Of a stretch of 64,000 nt of DNA, positions 1 to 12,816 are shown piece by piece (the stretch's first letter is position 1; every line of letters begins with the position of its first letter). The position numbers and the translations under genes are program-made. The notes below the pieces were generated by a model. It was not told the origin of the DNA and did no database searches. It saw only the letters and a list, made by a program, of their open reading frames with translations. Source of the stretch: Diorhabda sublineata (taxonomy: Eukaryota; Arthropoda; Insecta; Coleoptera; Chrysomelidae); NCBI RefSeq assembly GCF_026230105.1, contig NC_079477.1, positions 14,823,001 to 14,887,000 on the forward strand, read 5' to 3'.

Positions 1-114
1 TTTATTCTTTCTATATGTTTGTTCCAGAATTTTCGTCTCATTGTCTTTTCATTATTTATATTTCGATTGTTCTCATTGTTTGTAGAGTCCTACTCGTATC
101 TAGTCGTATCTCCT

Positions 115-270
115 CCTGTGGTACCTGCTGGGTGAATTGGCTAGCTCAGTAAGAGCCATTGTCGGTCCCAAGCCCGGATAAAGGAGGAGGTTTCACAGGT
201 CAGGCTAGCTTCCTGTCTGTAGTGAAACACTCCAAGGCTACAGAACAGCAGACCAGCCTCGGATGTATGT
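115..270. repeat. GC-rich island, possible LINE 5' region
   Basis: A patch clearly richer in G+C than its surroundings, with the run GGTCCCAAGCCCGGATAAAG followed by GGAGGAGG. Similar 'cccaagcccgg..aaaggaggagg' strings occur, to my recollection, near the ends of multicopy non-LTR retrotransposons. That is memory and not a search result. No reading frame stays open across it. It could equally be a SINE or a non-coding exon. Confidence 0.25.
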
Positions 271-299
271 CTCTTTCCAAATTCTAGCATTAATGTAAC

Positions 300-2755
300 A
301 TTATATTGTTACGTGTACATATCCGCACGCTATCTTGCGGCGCTGGTCATAACTTAATGTATTGGAAGCTATAGTAAGACGGGTATATGTACTTTCAATA
401 GTTTCTTTATGTCACAAATTTTTTGGTGGAAAATTTCTTCTCGTTCATCCCGAAAGTGACCAATATTAAAACTCTTTATAGAAGATACCTCAAATCTTAT
501 TATTTTCTAGTAGGCCACTGTTTCCCATGGTAGTTCCTCTCGTTGCTATTTCATATACATCCAGTTCACATGGAACATAGAAATTTTGATTCGGTTCAGA
601 TGAATAGGAAAATAATAAATTGTATAGCAGATCGCAACAATGGAATGTGTCATCATACTTGCTATCTCTCGTTTTTTGGTATTGGAAATAATCCATAAAA
701 TTATACATGAGTCAAAAAATCTGGCCATGGTCTTAGTGATCGTAAAGTTTTGCTTTCTTGGGACCACAATCTTCGATTGGAATCCATTGCTTCGAGTGTA
801 CTTGTATTTCTGGTATATGATGTTATACTTAAGATTCGTCTACTCTCACAACTCATCAGCACTAAGCAATCACGGTATCTACCTTGTTGAAACATTTATT
901 TCAAGAAGGTAAGGATTTTATCAATCAATTTTGCAGCAGTTACTTTCAGTATTATACGTGTTTATATGACAAATTTTAATCGAGTAGAATCGTTTAAAAA
1001 TAATATTATAGAACAGAACATGTTCAAGATCATTTCCACGTTCTTCCCTCAAATTTCCTTATTGTTCCTCCACGTTCAACATTTTGTTTTATTAAATCCG
1101 TTTTTTCATATATTTTAATTTAACAATTAATATAGAATAAAAACTAATCTTTCTGTCAAATTTATGTGAAATGTTGTCAGATGATATAAAAAATAACGTA
1201 AACTAACAGTATAATTCTCCATAATGCAATCCAGAAGATTGATAATCATTTTATCTAAGGGTCTGAGGAACTTTTCGTGAAACGACATTAAACTAGCTAG
1301 GTTCATCTGACAGGTAAAGGTCTCGTTCTATACCTTCTTAAGACGATAGACATGCCATAGGACGGCAGCTGCAGATTCTTTAAGCATACTTTAGAGACAT
1401 CGTAACATGTTCTGCTCATTTCATCGAAAGGCTTAGATACCTCGAAAGAGTAGTGCTAACAACTTGGGAAATGGAGTATATAACCCTAGAAAAATAGTCT
1501 ACTTTGAGAGAAGTCAACGTCTTTTGTAAAAATAGTCTTCTGAGTATAAGTTCGGAGTGGCTGGAAAGACAAAACGATTTCTCAAACAACCTACCAGCTA
1601 CCAAAAACCAGCTCATAGAGACACGCGTGCATTTGGTACTAAATTTCCAAAATATACTGAAAGTCTTTGCAAAATTTTACAAAATAAAGTTTGACTGTGA
1701 TATAAAAGTTTTAATTTAAAAAAAACTTTATTTTATCTTTCCAAATTGTTCTAATATAGTTATTTTGTATAATTAATCACACCTCATTAATTCCCAATTA
1801 TTAATTCAATCAGACTAAAGCCAATAAATATTTTATTTTTGAGAAAATTTATGAATAATCTTGAGATTATTCACCCAATTCATTTTCCACTACGTCTCAT
1901 CCCAGTAATTGTATAGAGAAATTTTATATTGTAGATTGTGGGTTTTTATAAGATATACCATACAAATTGGGTTGATGCTCAAGGCTCGTTTTTATTGGTG
2001 ATTCGAATTCCACGCATAAAATCATTCGCTACTATATGACACCCCCGATATTCCAGTAAAATCTACGATAATAAATCATAATATAACCCTTTCAGATACA
2101 AAAATAACTGTCAAGTAACCCACCATTGAGAAAATACAGCAGAACGGTAAAAACTCCCCCATGACGTCAATACATTATCTCGATAATTTGATTATAAAAC
2201 TCTCCCATCCCCTGATTAACTTTACATGTTCTCGAAACTTTAATACGCAGTTCAAATATGATAGTACAGAGCCGTTTCGTAAATTCTATTGAATATGAAG
2301 TTGATGGCATGAAGAAAACTTTTGTTATTTTACTTTTCACTAGAGAAATATTGCTACATCATTTTTTTCGGTACACCTCACGTCTATACATATGTGGCAG
2401 TATCCTTGTACCTTTAAAAGCAAAATACTCGAAAAGTTTCCAAGAAAATTGTTCCTCAATATTATATCATGTCATGTAATGGAATCGTTCAGCTAAGTGA
2501 CTTAACTTGTCCTATTGTTCTTATCTGGTCCTATTTTAAAGTCAAAAAGACTAGCAAACATCAGAACTAGAGAGGAGGTAGAGGCAAGTGTATAGAAGAT
2601 CTAGAACAAGACGTATATAGTTATTGGATGCATGTGATGGAGAGAATATTACGGTTTATGAAGAAATAAACGAAAACCGACCTATTTATTGTACATGATA
2701 GCTTTTGTGAGCGGTAATTTTATATTGATATATAAAACGCACTTGGAAGAGTCAA
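300..2755. other. A+T-rich stretch, nothing identified
   Basis: Short open frames of 60-90 codons occur on both strands (for example near 490-910 and 1,420-1,720) but they overlap each other antisense and show no domain I recognise. They look like chance frames in A+T-rich DNA. No RNA gene or clear transposon terminus was seen. Confidence 0.5.
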
Positions 2756-2760
2756 TAGAG

Positions 2761-2865
2761 GAATTAAAAGGGATCATATGGGACACTTGTCTATGGCTTT
2801 TATAGAGAAATGGATTTACGATCAGTGAGTGCAAAATTTAAGTTACAGTATGGGGATACACTGCT
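2761..2865 (+). pseudogene. possible mariner transposase scrap
   Basis: About 35 codons resemble the segment that follows the second helix-turn-helix of mariner transposases. There is a DTCLWLL-like stretch, then a stop, then REMDLRSVSAKF, which compares with the usual 'GSC..IL..DL.MR.VSAKF' pattern. No catalytic region follows, so it would be a small fragment. The match is short and the call is weak. Confidence 0.3.
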
Positions 2866-3319
2866 GGAAGATGATATAGGTTATTAATTAATATTTTGTT
2901 TTCTAAAATAATACTATTTTTTTGTTGTATTTCAATGCAAAAAAATTAAATGTTATTATTATATTTATTATTATACTTATTTTCTAATAATGATAATCAT
3001 TTCACATTTCTAGCAGGCAAATTGAAAAATTTTGAAAAGAAAGGCTTTTTCATTACAAAAAATTTTTAGCTAGTTAATCTTCTCTTTATAAAGTATTTTA
3101 TTGTAATTGTTTTTTACTCAATTTTTTCCAACCAATTAACTATTTTTGGTCAACTTTTTCTTCTTATCTATATAGTTTTTTACTTTTTTTGTTTACTTTC
3201 GATTTTTTTCGACCCTCCTGCTTCTACTACTATAACTAAAGTCACTTCCAAATATTCCTTTCTTCTTACAATTCTCTTTTTCTTTTCATTTCAAGTTTTG
3301 CACCTTTTTTAATACTGCT

Positions 3320-5112
3320 GTCTCATGTCGCATCCTCCCACTAGATCAGTATTAAAAAATAATTTGATTGATGTGCCGGATTACACATTTTCCTTGTTTG
3401 CATCCTCATTATTACTAACGCTAAAACCTAGTGCCTACACTTTTCGGCCTATCGCAAGAACCATCCTGTTCGTTACAGCAATCTTTGTAGCATCTTCAGA
3501 GACCTCGTGTCCCCCTCTTAGCCTAGATGTCCCTGATGCCCGTTGATATGGCCTTAAAGCTCTTTTTTATAGGTACACTATTGTCGATGCGTGCTACATG
3601 TTCTGCACATCTAAACTTGTCAATCTTGATTTTTATTATTATGTCAAGCAAAAAATCCTTTTGCTTTTTTTATGGTTCTAGAGGTCAGGTCTATGTCGCC
3701 TGCGTAGGTAGGCACCTCCGATGATTTATTAAAGATGGCTTCAAATTCCTCATCTTGTACCACTTTATCCAGTGCTATGCTGACCAGGAGGCACGCCAGC
3801 GCGTCACCCTGCGCGACATAACACTTTACACTTTCATTTTTTTCAATTAAAACAAAGTTTTTGGTTTGTTCGGTTCGCTCATAGCCTGGTAGAGTTTTGG
3901 TCTTAGAATACTCTCATATAGCGTCCTAAAATAGATGGAAATGTTAAGGTGTCGATGTTGTACTCGTAGTAATTCTTAAGCATCTGACGCAGTATGAAAA
4001 TCTGATCTGTTGTCGATCGACTAGCTTATAATCGTTCTTATGGTAGATGTCAGGAGGCACGCCAAAATTTTAGAGGCAGTATTTAATAGTTTAATCACTC
4101 ATTAATTTCTACATCATAACTGATGACGTTCTTGTGCAAGGGACATACTGCAACGAAATTCCACTGGTCCGACATTTGTTTACTATTTGCGTAGCTTGGA
4201 GGATGATTTCTTCAAGCATTTGTTCAACAGCTCTAATGGTTTCTGCCGTAATAATATCCTTTATAGGAACCTTTTTTGTACTCCAGCTTGATATCCCCCC
4301 AAATTTTTGATACATTGAGCGGTTCGACCATTTAGTATTTCTAACTCTTCTAACTCTTGGTTATCAGAGCCTAGAAGTTCGGTGAAATGCTCCACCCATA
4401 TGTTCCAAATATTGACTTTTGTTTTGTAATCGTTTTTATGGTATTAACCTTCTGGAAGGACTTTCTTGATCCTGACTGGTTTATGAGCTGTACAATTTTA
4501 TCCAGGATTCTCTCTTTAGATTCATTTTCCTTTCTTTTATATATCCCCTTTTCTTCTCTTCAAATATTCCTTACTTTTCTTCTGCCTCTCTTGTTTTGTG
4601 CTGCTGTTTTCTCTGAACTGCTTTGTTTTTCCTATATTACACTTTTTGGCATTCTTCGTCGAACCAATAATTTCTTGGTGATCTACAGTCATTGCTCAGT
4701 GTGCTTTAGGTCATTTTGAAATCACTGACGTGTTAACACATGGCGTTCAATGATGCATCACCACAGATGTACAGATTCTCTCTGACATAGTTCTTATATT
4801 TTCTAAGTGTTTCCTCTTCCTTTAATATATCTGTATGTTCTTATGCCTTACTTGCCTTGGCTGTCAAGTACATGGTTTATTTGGTTTTCCTTTTCTCCGT
4901 CAGGAGATATCTATATAACTTCGTATCCATGTAATATTTTTGCCATTATTTCATATTTCCTCTTTCCCAATCTTAGCATTCACATCAGCAATAAATATCT
5001 TAATGTCATTTGTTGGAGTACGCACAGTCTCTCATTAATAGTTTCAAAACCTATTACTTACTAGCTGCTTAATCACCACAAAGTCAGTGCCAAATTGATG
5101 TTGGGTAAGACA
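3320..5112 (-). pseudogene. RTE-type LINE, endonuclease to C-terminus, decayed
   Basis: Read on the minus strand, three parts appear in the correct order of a non-LTR retrotransposon. At about 5,110-4,870 is the apurinic-type endonuclease: QFGTDFVV, then DIKIFIADVNAKIGKEE, then SPDGEKENQINHVL. At about 4,690-4,330 is the linker, with NYWFDEECQK and WVEHFTELLG. At about 4,300-3,690 is the reverse transcriptase: WNFVAVCPLHK, RSTTDQIFILRQMLK, YVAQGDALACLLVSIALDK and YAGDIDL. The last shows that the YADD box has become YAGD. At about 3,640-3,430 is the C-terminal FRCAEHVARIDNS and DATKIAVTNRMV segment. Frames change many times and stops are present, so it is dead. The 5' part of the endonuclease is missing. 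The family is RTE/BovB-like from these motifs; the exact clade is uncertain. Confidence 0.9.
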
Positions 5113-5119
5113 GCAACTA

Positions 5120-6340
5120 TAATATATGTTAGTACAGTATACAGTATATATTTTCAGTGTACTGTTCTTGTTTTCCTCATATTATAAACATAAATGCCAG
5201 GAATCATTATCGGTAAACAAATTTTCTTCAAAATCTATTGTCACATATCAAAATTGTTAACTATATGTTATGATATATCTATAGTGTTATAAATTTTACT
5301 ATTCAATGTATAAAAGTTGAAATATTGGTTATTTATGTACTTGTTAAAAAGGTTTTTATAACTTTGGATTTTAGAAAGAACATAAGCTCTCCGTTCTCTA
5401 AATCGGTCCTGTATCGAGCCATGAAAATTCAACTGTTTAATTTTCAGGGACCGATGATAAAACAATAGAAATAGGGTTTGGTCATCCTCCCAGACAACTA
5501 GATGGTCCGAAAGCATTTATGAGAGGAGGGTTGTATTTGTTCAGACGATAAAATGTGATGGACGAGTATGTCCGCACATAACCACATATCCGCACGCCCG
5601 TACAACATCTCTCTAGCCGGATCAAAGAGAGATAGAGGGAGAAAGAGATATCGACCGGAACCTCACTAGACATAATCGTATATCGTCCAAGATTGGACTT
5701 TGAATTGCCGAACGGGGAGGACTCAACCCAATTTGAATTTTAATTTACAGGGTGAGTAAACTGTTCCAATTTATTGGAGTAATTTCAACAAAGGAGAGTG
5801 ACATAGTTACACAATATCTTTTTTATAAAACTACAACGAAAATTGAGTCATATATCAAGGGTAACTTTTAGTTCTTCAAATTGTGATATATTCTTTAATT
5901 CTTGCTATGATCTGAACCTGATTTATAGTCTATTTTTATGTACGACAGAGTAATAAAATCTACTTATTAATCCAAAACTTGATACCATCACTATAAATAT
6001 TATTGCAGAAAAATCTAAATATTTCCTAAAATTTTCATACATGTTTCTTAGCTGATGCAAATTTTCGGCCTTTCTTTGATCTTTGATAAAATGGTTTGGA
6101 TTGATGAAAAACCATGTGAATTAAATATTAAATAGCCGTATCATAAGATGTATAAGTATCTATTTCCTAATTGAAAACTGAACATTTTGTTTCATTTTAA
6201 TTCCAAGAATCTGTGTCAGAGAAATTTCACCGGAAATACGATTTTAGGTTTTTGCATAGTAGTAAGGTAGTAAGGAGGTTCAAGTTATGTATTCTTAACA
6301 TTTTAGTTCAGCTGCAACTTGCTAGGTGTATTGTGCAATC
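5120..6340. other. no gene seen; one possible splice donor
   Basis: No conserved peptide was found. The stretch 5,560-5,740 is somewhat richer in G+C and ends in ACAGGGTGAGTAAAC, which would serve as a splice donor or as the start of a Tc1/mariner-like terminus; neither can be supported further. The string ACATATCCGCACGC occurs near 5,583 and also near 316, which hints at a shared dispersed repeat. Confidence 0.4.
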
Positions 6341-6347
6341 TATTGTG

Positions 6348-6600
6348 AATTCTAATGTGATTATGGAAAATTTGTAAAGGCCGCGTCAACTCCGAAACAT
6401 CGTTCCTTCAACAGTTAATGGAAAAAACATTAATATTTTATTGTTTCAAATCATTTACAGACAAACATTTATATAAAAATGTTGATGACACATTGGAATT
6501 AGTAGTACACTTAGGGAAATCTGCGATTGTTAAAGAAGAGAAATGTAACTAGTTTCAAACAGCACGTAAAGCTCCAGGAAGACCAAAATTTTAAATGAAA
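6348..6600. repeat. direct repeat, copy 1
   Basis: It starts with ATTCTAATGTGATTATG, and the same block recurs from 6,621 (ATTCTAGTGTGATTATG). Both copies share the 'aaatttg.aa..ccg.gtcaac.ccgaaa' and 'aaacagcac.taaagctccagga' segments. Copy 1 carries about 80 extra bases between those two segments. The repeat lies at the 5' side of a decayed transposase and is probably a duplication of its N-terminal coding region. Confidence 0.6.
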
Positions 6601-6620
6601 AATCATTTGAAAGAAAAAGA

Positions 6621-6810
6621 AATTCTAGTGTGATTATGAAAAATTTGGAAGCCCCGTGTCAACGCCGAAAAATAGGTTTGTCAATTTATTAGTATTGGGA
6701 AATCTACGAATTACAGAGTTTTTAAAGAAAAGAAATGTAGCGAGCTGCAAACAGCACATTAAGCTCCAGGAATACCAACATTTCGAACAAAAAGAAAAAC
6801 TTCGAGAGAA
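6621..6810 (+). repeat. direct repeat, copy 2
   Basis: This is the second copy of the block at 6,348. Here the plus strand holds an open stretch of 60 codons (6,656-6,838) with many Lys, Arg and Glu residues, running towards the transposase remnant that follows. Divergence between the two copies is high enough to suggest an old duplication or two independent insertions. Confidence 0.55.
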
Positions 6811-6844
6811 AGTACAAGTGTTCTTCTTTAGAAGATAATTTCCT

Positions 6845-7110
6845 AGAAAAGCTCTTGTCACGGTTCGAAATGAAAAAGATTATCCTAAACTGAGCATATT
6901 ATGGAATAATAGGTTGTCGCAGGAAAAGGAATTCCAGAAACTTCCATTTTAATAGAAAGAAGCGATATCGTATTATGAAAAAGAAAGTACTTAGGGGTTA
7001 TAGAAGATATGACAAACTAAAGAAGAAATATATTTCACTTAAACGAAACGTGGATCCGTGAAGAGACCTACACCAAATACATTTGGGTAAGTCGAAACTG
7101 TTACAAAGTC
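6845..7110 (+). pseudogene. DDE transposase remnant with NETW motif
   Basis: In order on the plus strand are LVTVRNEKDYPKLS, then LIERSDIVL followed by a stop, KRKYLG and HLNETWIREETYTKYIWV. They match a family of uncharacterised insect transposases in which a winged-helix N-terminus is followed by 'LIER.DIV.WRR.YL' and a 'YLDETWVN' box holding the first catalytic Asp. Here that Asp is Asn (NETW). At least two stops and several frame changes break it, and the segments carrying the second and third acidic residues were not found downstream. It is therefore a truncated, dead copy. The family may belong to the wider IS630/Tc1 group; that placement is an inference. Confidence 0.6.
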
Positions 7111-7879
7111 AAAGATAGGTTTTTCAAATAATTTATCCAAATGGTTAAAGAAAATTCACAGAATATTAAGTACAGTCTGGGTTCAGTGAGCACTGATTTT
7201 TTGTGTTTTCTTCATAAAGAGTAATTCCAAAAATATGAAACTGATAAAATTGCAGAACATCGTGTAATGACGGTGAGTAGATCTACACCATATCACTTCG
7301 AACTAAATCCGATTGATCATTTTATTACTCTCTTTTTCATAAAAATAGGCATATTAGTAGTTTATTTAACCAGCGATGATGTAAATCATAACTCACGCAG
7401 ATGAAAATCGTTAACAAGTGAGTTTTTAACTACAGAACTTTATTCCGTACTATTTTTTCTTTACATTTTTATATAGGATAATATAGCTTTCCTATATGAA
7501 TACATTACCAATGAATTTTAATCAAATAATTATGACATTAACTTAATATTGTTCAGGATATTAATAGAGATTAGAGATCTACGTTCAAGATCTTAGGTTT
7601 TTCTCCAAATATGCAAGAATCTCTTTTTTATTTAATAATCTGAAGCCCCCAATTTGCTCATGACTCAAATATCGGATGTATTTATTTTTTTACATTGTTG
7701 TTGCCTGTGAATATGATACTCCTCTCTCTTCAACTTCATCTTAGTTATTATTTGTATTTTTCCAACTGGTTTTATCTGCCATACATTTTTAACTAATCTG
7801 CACTATTTTACATTCTATTCGTAAAATATGTGATTATCTCTATTCCCATCATGTTTTTATTTATGCTTTTTAGTCATTT

Positions 7880-8040
7880 TTTTAACTCCTCAAACTTTTC
7901 TTATGTATTTCATTTGATGCTGATACTTTTTCTAGTTTTCTGTTTTCTATTATCACCTTAACTCCAGCTCTTTCTTTACTGATTTTCATACCATATAACC
8001 CCAGTGTTGTGTTCATGTTTCTATATTTTCTATTTTGCTT
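7880..8040 (-). pseudogene. LINE reverse transcriptase scrap
   Basis: The minus strand reads MNTTLGLYGMKISKERA followed by VKVIIENRKLEKVSA. This is the region just after the catalytic box in RTE-like and related LINE reverse transcriptases ('..YGMKIN..KT.VM...' then '..G..LE.V..FKYLG'). The segment is about 50 codons. Neighbouring sequence down to 7,690 may continue the element but carries no clear motif. Confidence 0.55.
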
Positions 8041-8049
8041 AATACGAAT

Positions 8050-9470
8050 ATGCAATCTGAAAAATTAAATTTTTGGTTTCCCACAGTTTCCATATTTTGA
8101 TATCTTATGTATATCTGTCTCATTATTTCAGAGTTTTTCTTTCCTTACAGTTATTTAAAAGGCTTTCGTCATCTGTTGATTGGTTCCATTATCACGGAGA
8201 CTTTCCCAAACTTTCAAAATTCAAATCTATAATAGAAGCTACACAAGAGTCGACTGATGGAATATAAAATAATGAAGGAAGTTGGGGACGTTGACAGATA
8301 TTTGGTTTATATGTTCCACGATTCAGAAATTGGTTGTTGCAACTTATTTTACCGTTCATTTGTAGTGTACCTACTCTTTGGATAAAACAAGTGAAAGGGA
8401 ATGTACACTTGTCACTATGGATTATACCTCCAAGAATAACTACAAAATCGTTCATAAGATACTTATACTCCTTCGAGTCTTCGAAATATTTATTTGTAAC
8501 ATAAATTAGTGAAACTCCTTTTGCATTTTCATTATAATTTCTATTTAACAGGGACTAGATATACCATAGTCTAGCTGTCTTTTTTAGTTATTTTTAGGAC
8601 TTCCATTAGTTGATTCATCTAATTTTATGAAGGGTACAAGTGTCCAGAGTTTTTATTCGGAGTAGTTCCAATGCCTTTTATGTAATGCTGGTTATTACAT
8701 AAATATAAAATATATTTTACTTGTTACAAATGTACCATTTGATTTGTATTAAAATTCTCACACAATGATAATTTTTGAATATGAATATGAATGACTTAAT
8801 AAAATTATATTTGAATATCAAATAGACGGCAAGTATTTACATGATTTCTGATAAAATACTATAAATATTCAAGATCAACATGATAATTGAGTCGGCAATT
8901 AATGCGGTTGAGATTTCTTTGAAGAAAACTCAAAGATATATAATAAGTTAAATCAAAAAAGAAGACCGACCGTGTGACCCTAGACAAGAATTTGCCCAAG
9001 AAATACTATTCGTTCTCTTGTTTAAATTAACACACATTATTTCGGAGATTCAGGTATATAAAAAAGACACCAGGTAACTAATATAAACATTAATAAAGCC
9101 TCTTGGTCAATAAAACTGAATTCATTCCACCAAAATTCTATTTACTTTCAAGAAATTTTCATATATTCCAAATTGTCCAAGTTACGCTAAATATAATCTG
9201 GCAACTGAAAAAAATACGTTAATTAATTGTATATCTATTTACAATTCATAAATTATTGAGTATTACCACTTATTTTAAAAAACATTAAAAAAGAACCATC
9301 ATGGATTTTTTCTCCGAAACTAGAAAATATCGTTCAAACTTTTTCTGGTTGAGGTCTAAGGTCGAGGAGTGAAAAATACTATTTCTCTGGTTCTTCCGAA
9401 GCAATGTCATTACCAATACAGTCATAAATAACGTTGATAATAACTTTTTCGATGGTCAATTTAATCTGAT
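8050..9470. other. no gene supported
   Basis: An 87-codon open frame lies on the minus strand (8,192-8,455) and a 64-codon frame on the plus strand overlaps it. Neither has a recognisable motif or splice context. The rest is A+T-rich. It may contain upstream parts of the Penelope remnant that begins to be readable at 9,480. Confidence 0.4.
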
Positions 9471-9479
9471 AGTCTATGT

Positions 9480-9640
9480 TTCACATACTTATAATAATTG
9501 TAACAGAAAATATGTTGGATGAACTAGAACATAACTTGATATCAGGTTTAAGGAGAACTTAGTTCATTCAAAAGATGGGAGAATAGAAAAATCGTGTATT
9601 GCTGAGTACGCTGTCAGTGATAGTCATTCAAGCGTAAAAG
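9480..9640 (+). pseudogene. Penelope-like GIY-YIG endonuclease scrap
   Basis: The plus strand reads HTYNNCNRKYVG, stop, TRT, stop, LDIRFKENLVHSKDG, then IEKSCIAEYAVSDSHS. This is the pattern of the GIY-YIG nuclease at the C-terminus of Penelope-like elements: '..CSCG..YVGQT.R.L..R..EH', followed by 'KS.IAEH....H'. The Gln of YVGQT has mutated to a stop. Only about 55 codons are left and the reverse transcriptase part is not visible. Confidence 0.65.
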
Positions 9641-9649
9641 TAACGTGAA

Positions 9650-12180
9650 ATAATGCCTAAAAGTAGTATATCAACTTTTAGGATAAAATTACTTTAGGGA
9701 TAAAATTTCATAGAAATAAAATTTTAGCGATTATATTTATTTGTTTATTATATTAATAAAATGCAACGCTGTGAACAAATAATTCGTTATGGTTTGAAAA
9801 TACCTTTTCAATTTTCCGTAGTTCCTTCTGTGTGTGATGTATAAAATAAACAAATATGCTCTTGAAACTTACATTCAACTAAAGTTATCACATTGGTTAC
9901 TTATTATATTATAATAATTTTATTCCTCAATCAACCATATTTGAAAAATCTCAAAATGAATATGGATAGATACATCAAAATACGTAACTTCTATGTATCT
10001 AGATGTATGTCGAAATTTTTGGTGGAATATTTGAGACGGAAGAAATAGAAACATAAATCTGTGAAACCAGTTTACAGCACGGCCATTACTGAATGTCTTA
10101 ATCATATTGTGGAAAAGATCATTTATCATTTTAGGGAGTCGTTCTACTAAAAAAAATAATCTAACTAGTATGGAGGTTCTTGGTCCATCCATTATAAATA
10201 TCTGAAGCATTTCTTGTCTACCGGACACCCCAGGTGAGAAAAATTCGTTGAAGGATATACTTATACAATGGATACCAACGTGTGAAATTAAATTGGAAAG
10301 TGGTTCTATGCTAATCTAAATAAATGAATATATAAAATTCTATTACTTGAAAAATTTGATGTTCTACTAAATTGTAGTAATGGAAGTATTGTCATCATCC
10401 TATTGATATCATACAAAATGAATACAAAAATTGAATGCGTTAATTTGAATACAAGCAACATTAATAATTACTTATTATGAAAAGAAAAATATGAATTACC
10501 TAGCACTACCGAGGTCTTTACCATACTTTACCGCCTCACTTTTGTTTAAAAAAAATCGCAATATTTCACTGTTTAAAAATGTCCTAGACAAGTTATATAG
10601 ATTTAACAATTCCAGTTACCTAACCATGTTAGAAACTTGTATTAAACTAAGGTATGCATCTATACTCAATTAGAGTTGCATCAAATTTAACTGAAAATTC
10701 TAAGTCTGACAAATATGCCATTCGGAAGAATTGCTTTCGTAATGTCCGCGAAGAACCAAATCAAATGCCCCACAAAATTTTTAATCCAATTAATCATATA
10801 TGGCAATAGGTGTTTACCTATTCTTCGACTCATTTTCATTATTCCTTTTTCTATATAAAAGGCGAGCACAAGAGGGTAAACCCTATTACACTCGAGTTGT
10901 TCGAGTGATGTAGTCTGTGTGGAGATGCCTGTGGATATTGATCTTGAACTTCTGTATGTTGTAATGTTTCGGAAAGATGTACCTTAGTAGCTCAATCCAC
11001 ATTAGTGACTCTATATCCGTCCAAGATTTATCGTTAACAAAAAAATTAACAAGTAAAGCAATACAGCACTATTTTGGTTCCAGCCATAAATCCAATCATT
11101 TTTGGTACAAATATCTCTAGTAAAGATTTTATGTAGATTTTCTCCCAACTTTTTGGTAATGGCTCACCTTTCGTTTCTAATTATACCTTTCCTTCGAATG
11201 AATATTGACAAAATCTCTTGGTATTAACTAAGTTCAAAACCACTTCCTAATTTTACAAATTTTATTCAGCTCAAATCGTTCTAAAGACCTTGTTAGGTCG
11301 GAAATAAAATCTATTGACTATTATTTACTAAATACGCCACTGTTTTAGACCGCCAGGACTATAACGTAGGTTATCGTAGGTGATGGAAAGAGTGTGTAGA
11401 ACACGATCGTGTATAGGTGGATTATTCAACTGGTTGACTTCACTGAGTTGTTTAATAAGGTACTGCAAGATGACTGCGAAGTATAAGTAACAGAAAATGT
11501 TGTGTCAGATTAGATAATAATTATTTAATTTATGTCATTATTTGCATTGCTAATGCATTAGCTGCCTCTGGTATGTAATCAATTTTTTCATGATAATTTT
11601 CTACCTCATAACATCTTAAAAGCGAATCTAGTTGGCTTATTCGTATATGTCGTTTTTAGAAAATATTCAAACTTAAAAATCAGATAACATGAAGTTAATT
11701 ACTTAAATCATTACTGAAATATCTGAATAAATAGCAATTTGACATGTGCGTTCATACTTTTATATCATCTTAAATGAATACTGATTCTTGGAAATACTTA
11801 AATATGGTTTATTTGAAAATAAACTCCAATATTACGTTATAAATCAGTGATTTCTAAAATAGAATCTTTAGCGTTATTGGTTTTTTTCTTAAATTTTTAT
11901 TCATATCCACAATCAATTTAAGTGGCTGCCAACTTTCTGAGAGTATTTCTAATCGGCAAAAAATGTTATACATTTCAATAAACATTCAGATTTCTGTTTG
12001 CATGGTCATCTAATTGGGAAAGTACGGATTTGTTAAAATTTTTACAACATTATACGAAATTACCAAATGCTAAATTGAAATAGAAACAACTTAATAGATG
12101 GGCAGCTTAAAAGGGAACTTTTGCATTTGAATTCCTAGATATTCGTCGATTATTAACTGACTACAAATTCGAAATTTTAC
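9650..12180. other. no gene supported; unknown open frame at 9,920-10,228
   Basis: The longest open frame is on the minus strand at 9,920-10,228 (102 codons), rich in Phe and Ile; I do not recognise it. A short perfect inverted repeat, CACTCGA/TCGAGTG, lies at 10,889-10,907. The minus-strand transposase that starts at 12,816 may run on below 12,180, but its motifs are no longer clear. Confidence 0.35.
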
Positions 12181-12816
12181 TGACAATTTCATATTTCGTT
12201 GGTAAGTTTGTAAACTGATAATGTTGGCTCCTTATCGAAAGATTTCTTTGTTCCATTCAAGTTTTATTCCTATCCAAACATTCATTTTTTGGATTCTCTG
12301 GATATGTTTTGTATGAGTTCAGTGGGGATTTTACGGAGCCCAAAAACGATAATTGTGGCTATTAGCTATACCACCAACATAAAATGTTCCCTCGGCTGAA
12401 AATACTATACTATTAACAAAATTTTAATCACAATGCTTCATAAACGTTTCAAAAAATTTCAAACGTCTGTTCGGATCATATCCTCAAAACTCGTGAACAA
12501 ATTGAACTTTGTATGGGTGCAGTTTTTATGTTTTAATAAACTTGACTACAGACGTCTGACTAGAGTTTTTTCTGTTGTAATTGCATGAGGGTTGCCTTCT
12601 AAAGAAATCCAAGTAGCTAACGTAGCATCGTTGGAAATTCCTGGTCTTTCAGATTTTGGAGCTTACCGTTTCATTAAATTCTTCTATTCTGCTTACTGTG
12701 CTTATACCAATTAGAGGTCTTCCATAATGTGTGCTATTTCATGTGCTCGAAAGTCTATCGCCGTAACCTACAAACATTAGAATTTCTATCCTTTCTCTTT
12801 GAGTTAAAGGAGCCAT
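12180..12816 (-). pseudogene. IS630/Tc1-like transposase, decayed
   Basis: The putative ATG at 12,816 opens MAPLTQRERIEILMFVGYGD, the usual start of a large insect transposase family with a DUF4817-like helix-turn-helix. Next come STVSRIEEFNETVS, RPGISNDATLATWISL, LHPYKVQFVHEF, DPNRRLKFFETFM, NSIVFSAEGTF (normally FSDE.TF, so the first catalytic Asp is now Ala), NSHNYRFWAP and MNVWIGIK. All are in the correct order on the minus strand but spread over three frames with several stops. The last third, with the second and third catalytic residues, is too worn to read. It lies back to back with the KRBA2-like integrase, whose copy begins about 270 bp away on the other strand. Confidence 0.85.

Noticed and set aside
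115..270. tRNA-derived SINE
   Set aside because: I could not fold a tRNA cloverleaf or find clear A and B boxes in the correct spacing.
490..912. Overlapping open frames of 64-90 codons on both strands
   Set aside because: They are mutually antisense, lack any domain or splice context, and fit chance expectation for this composition.
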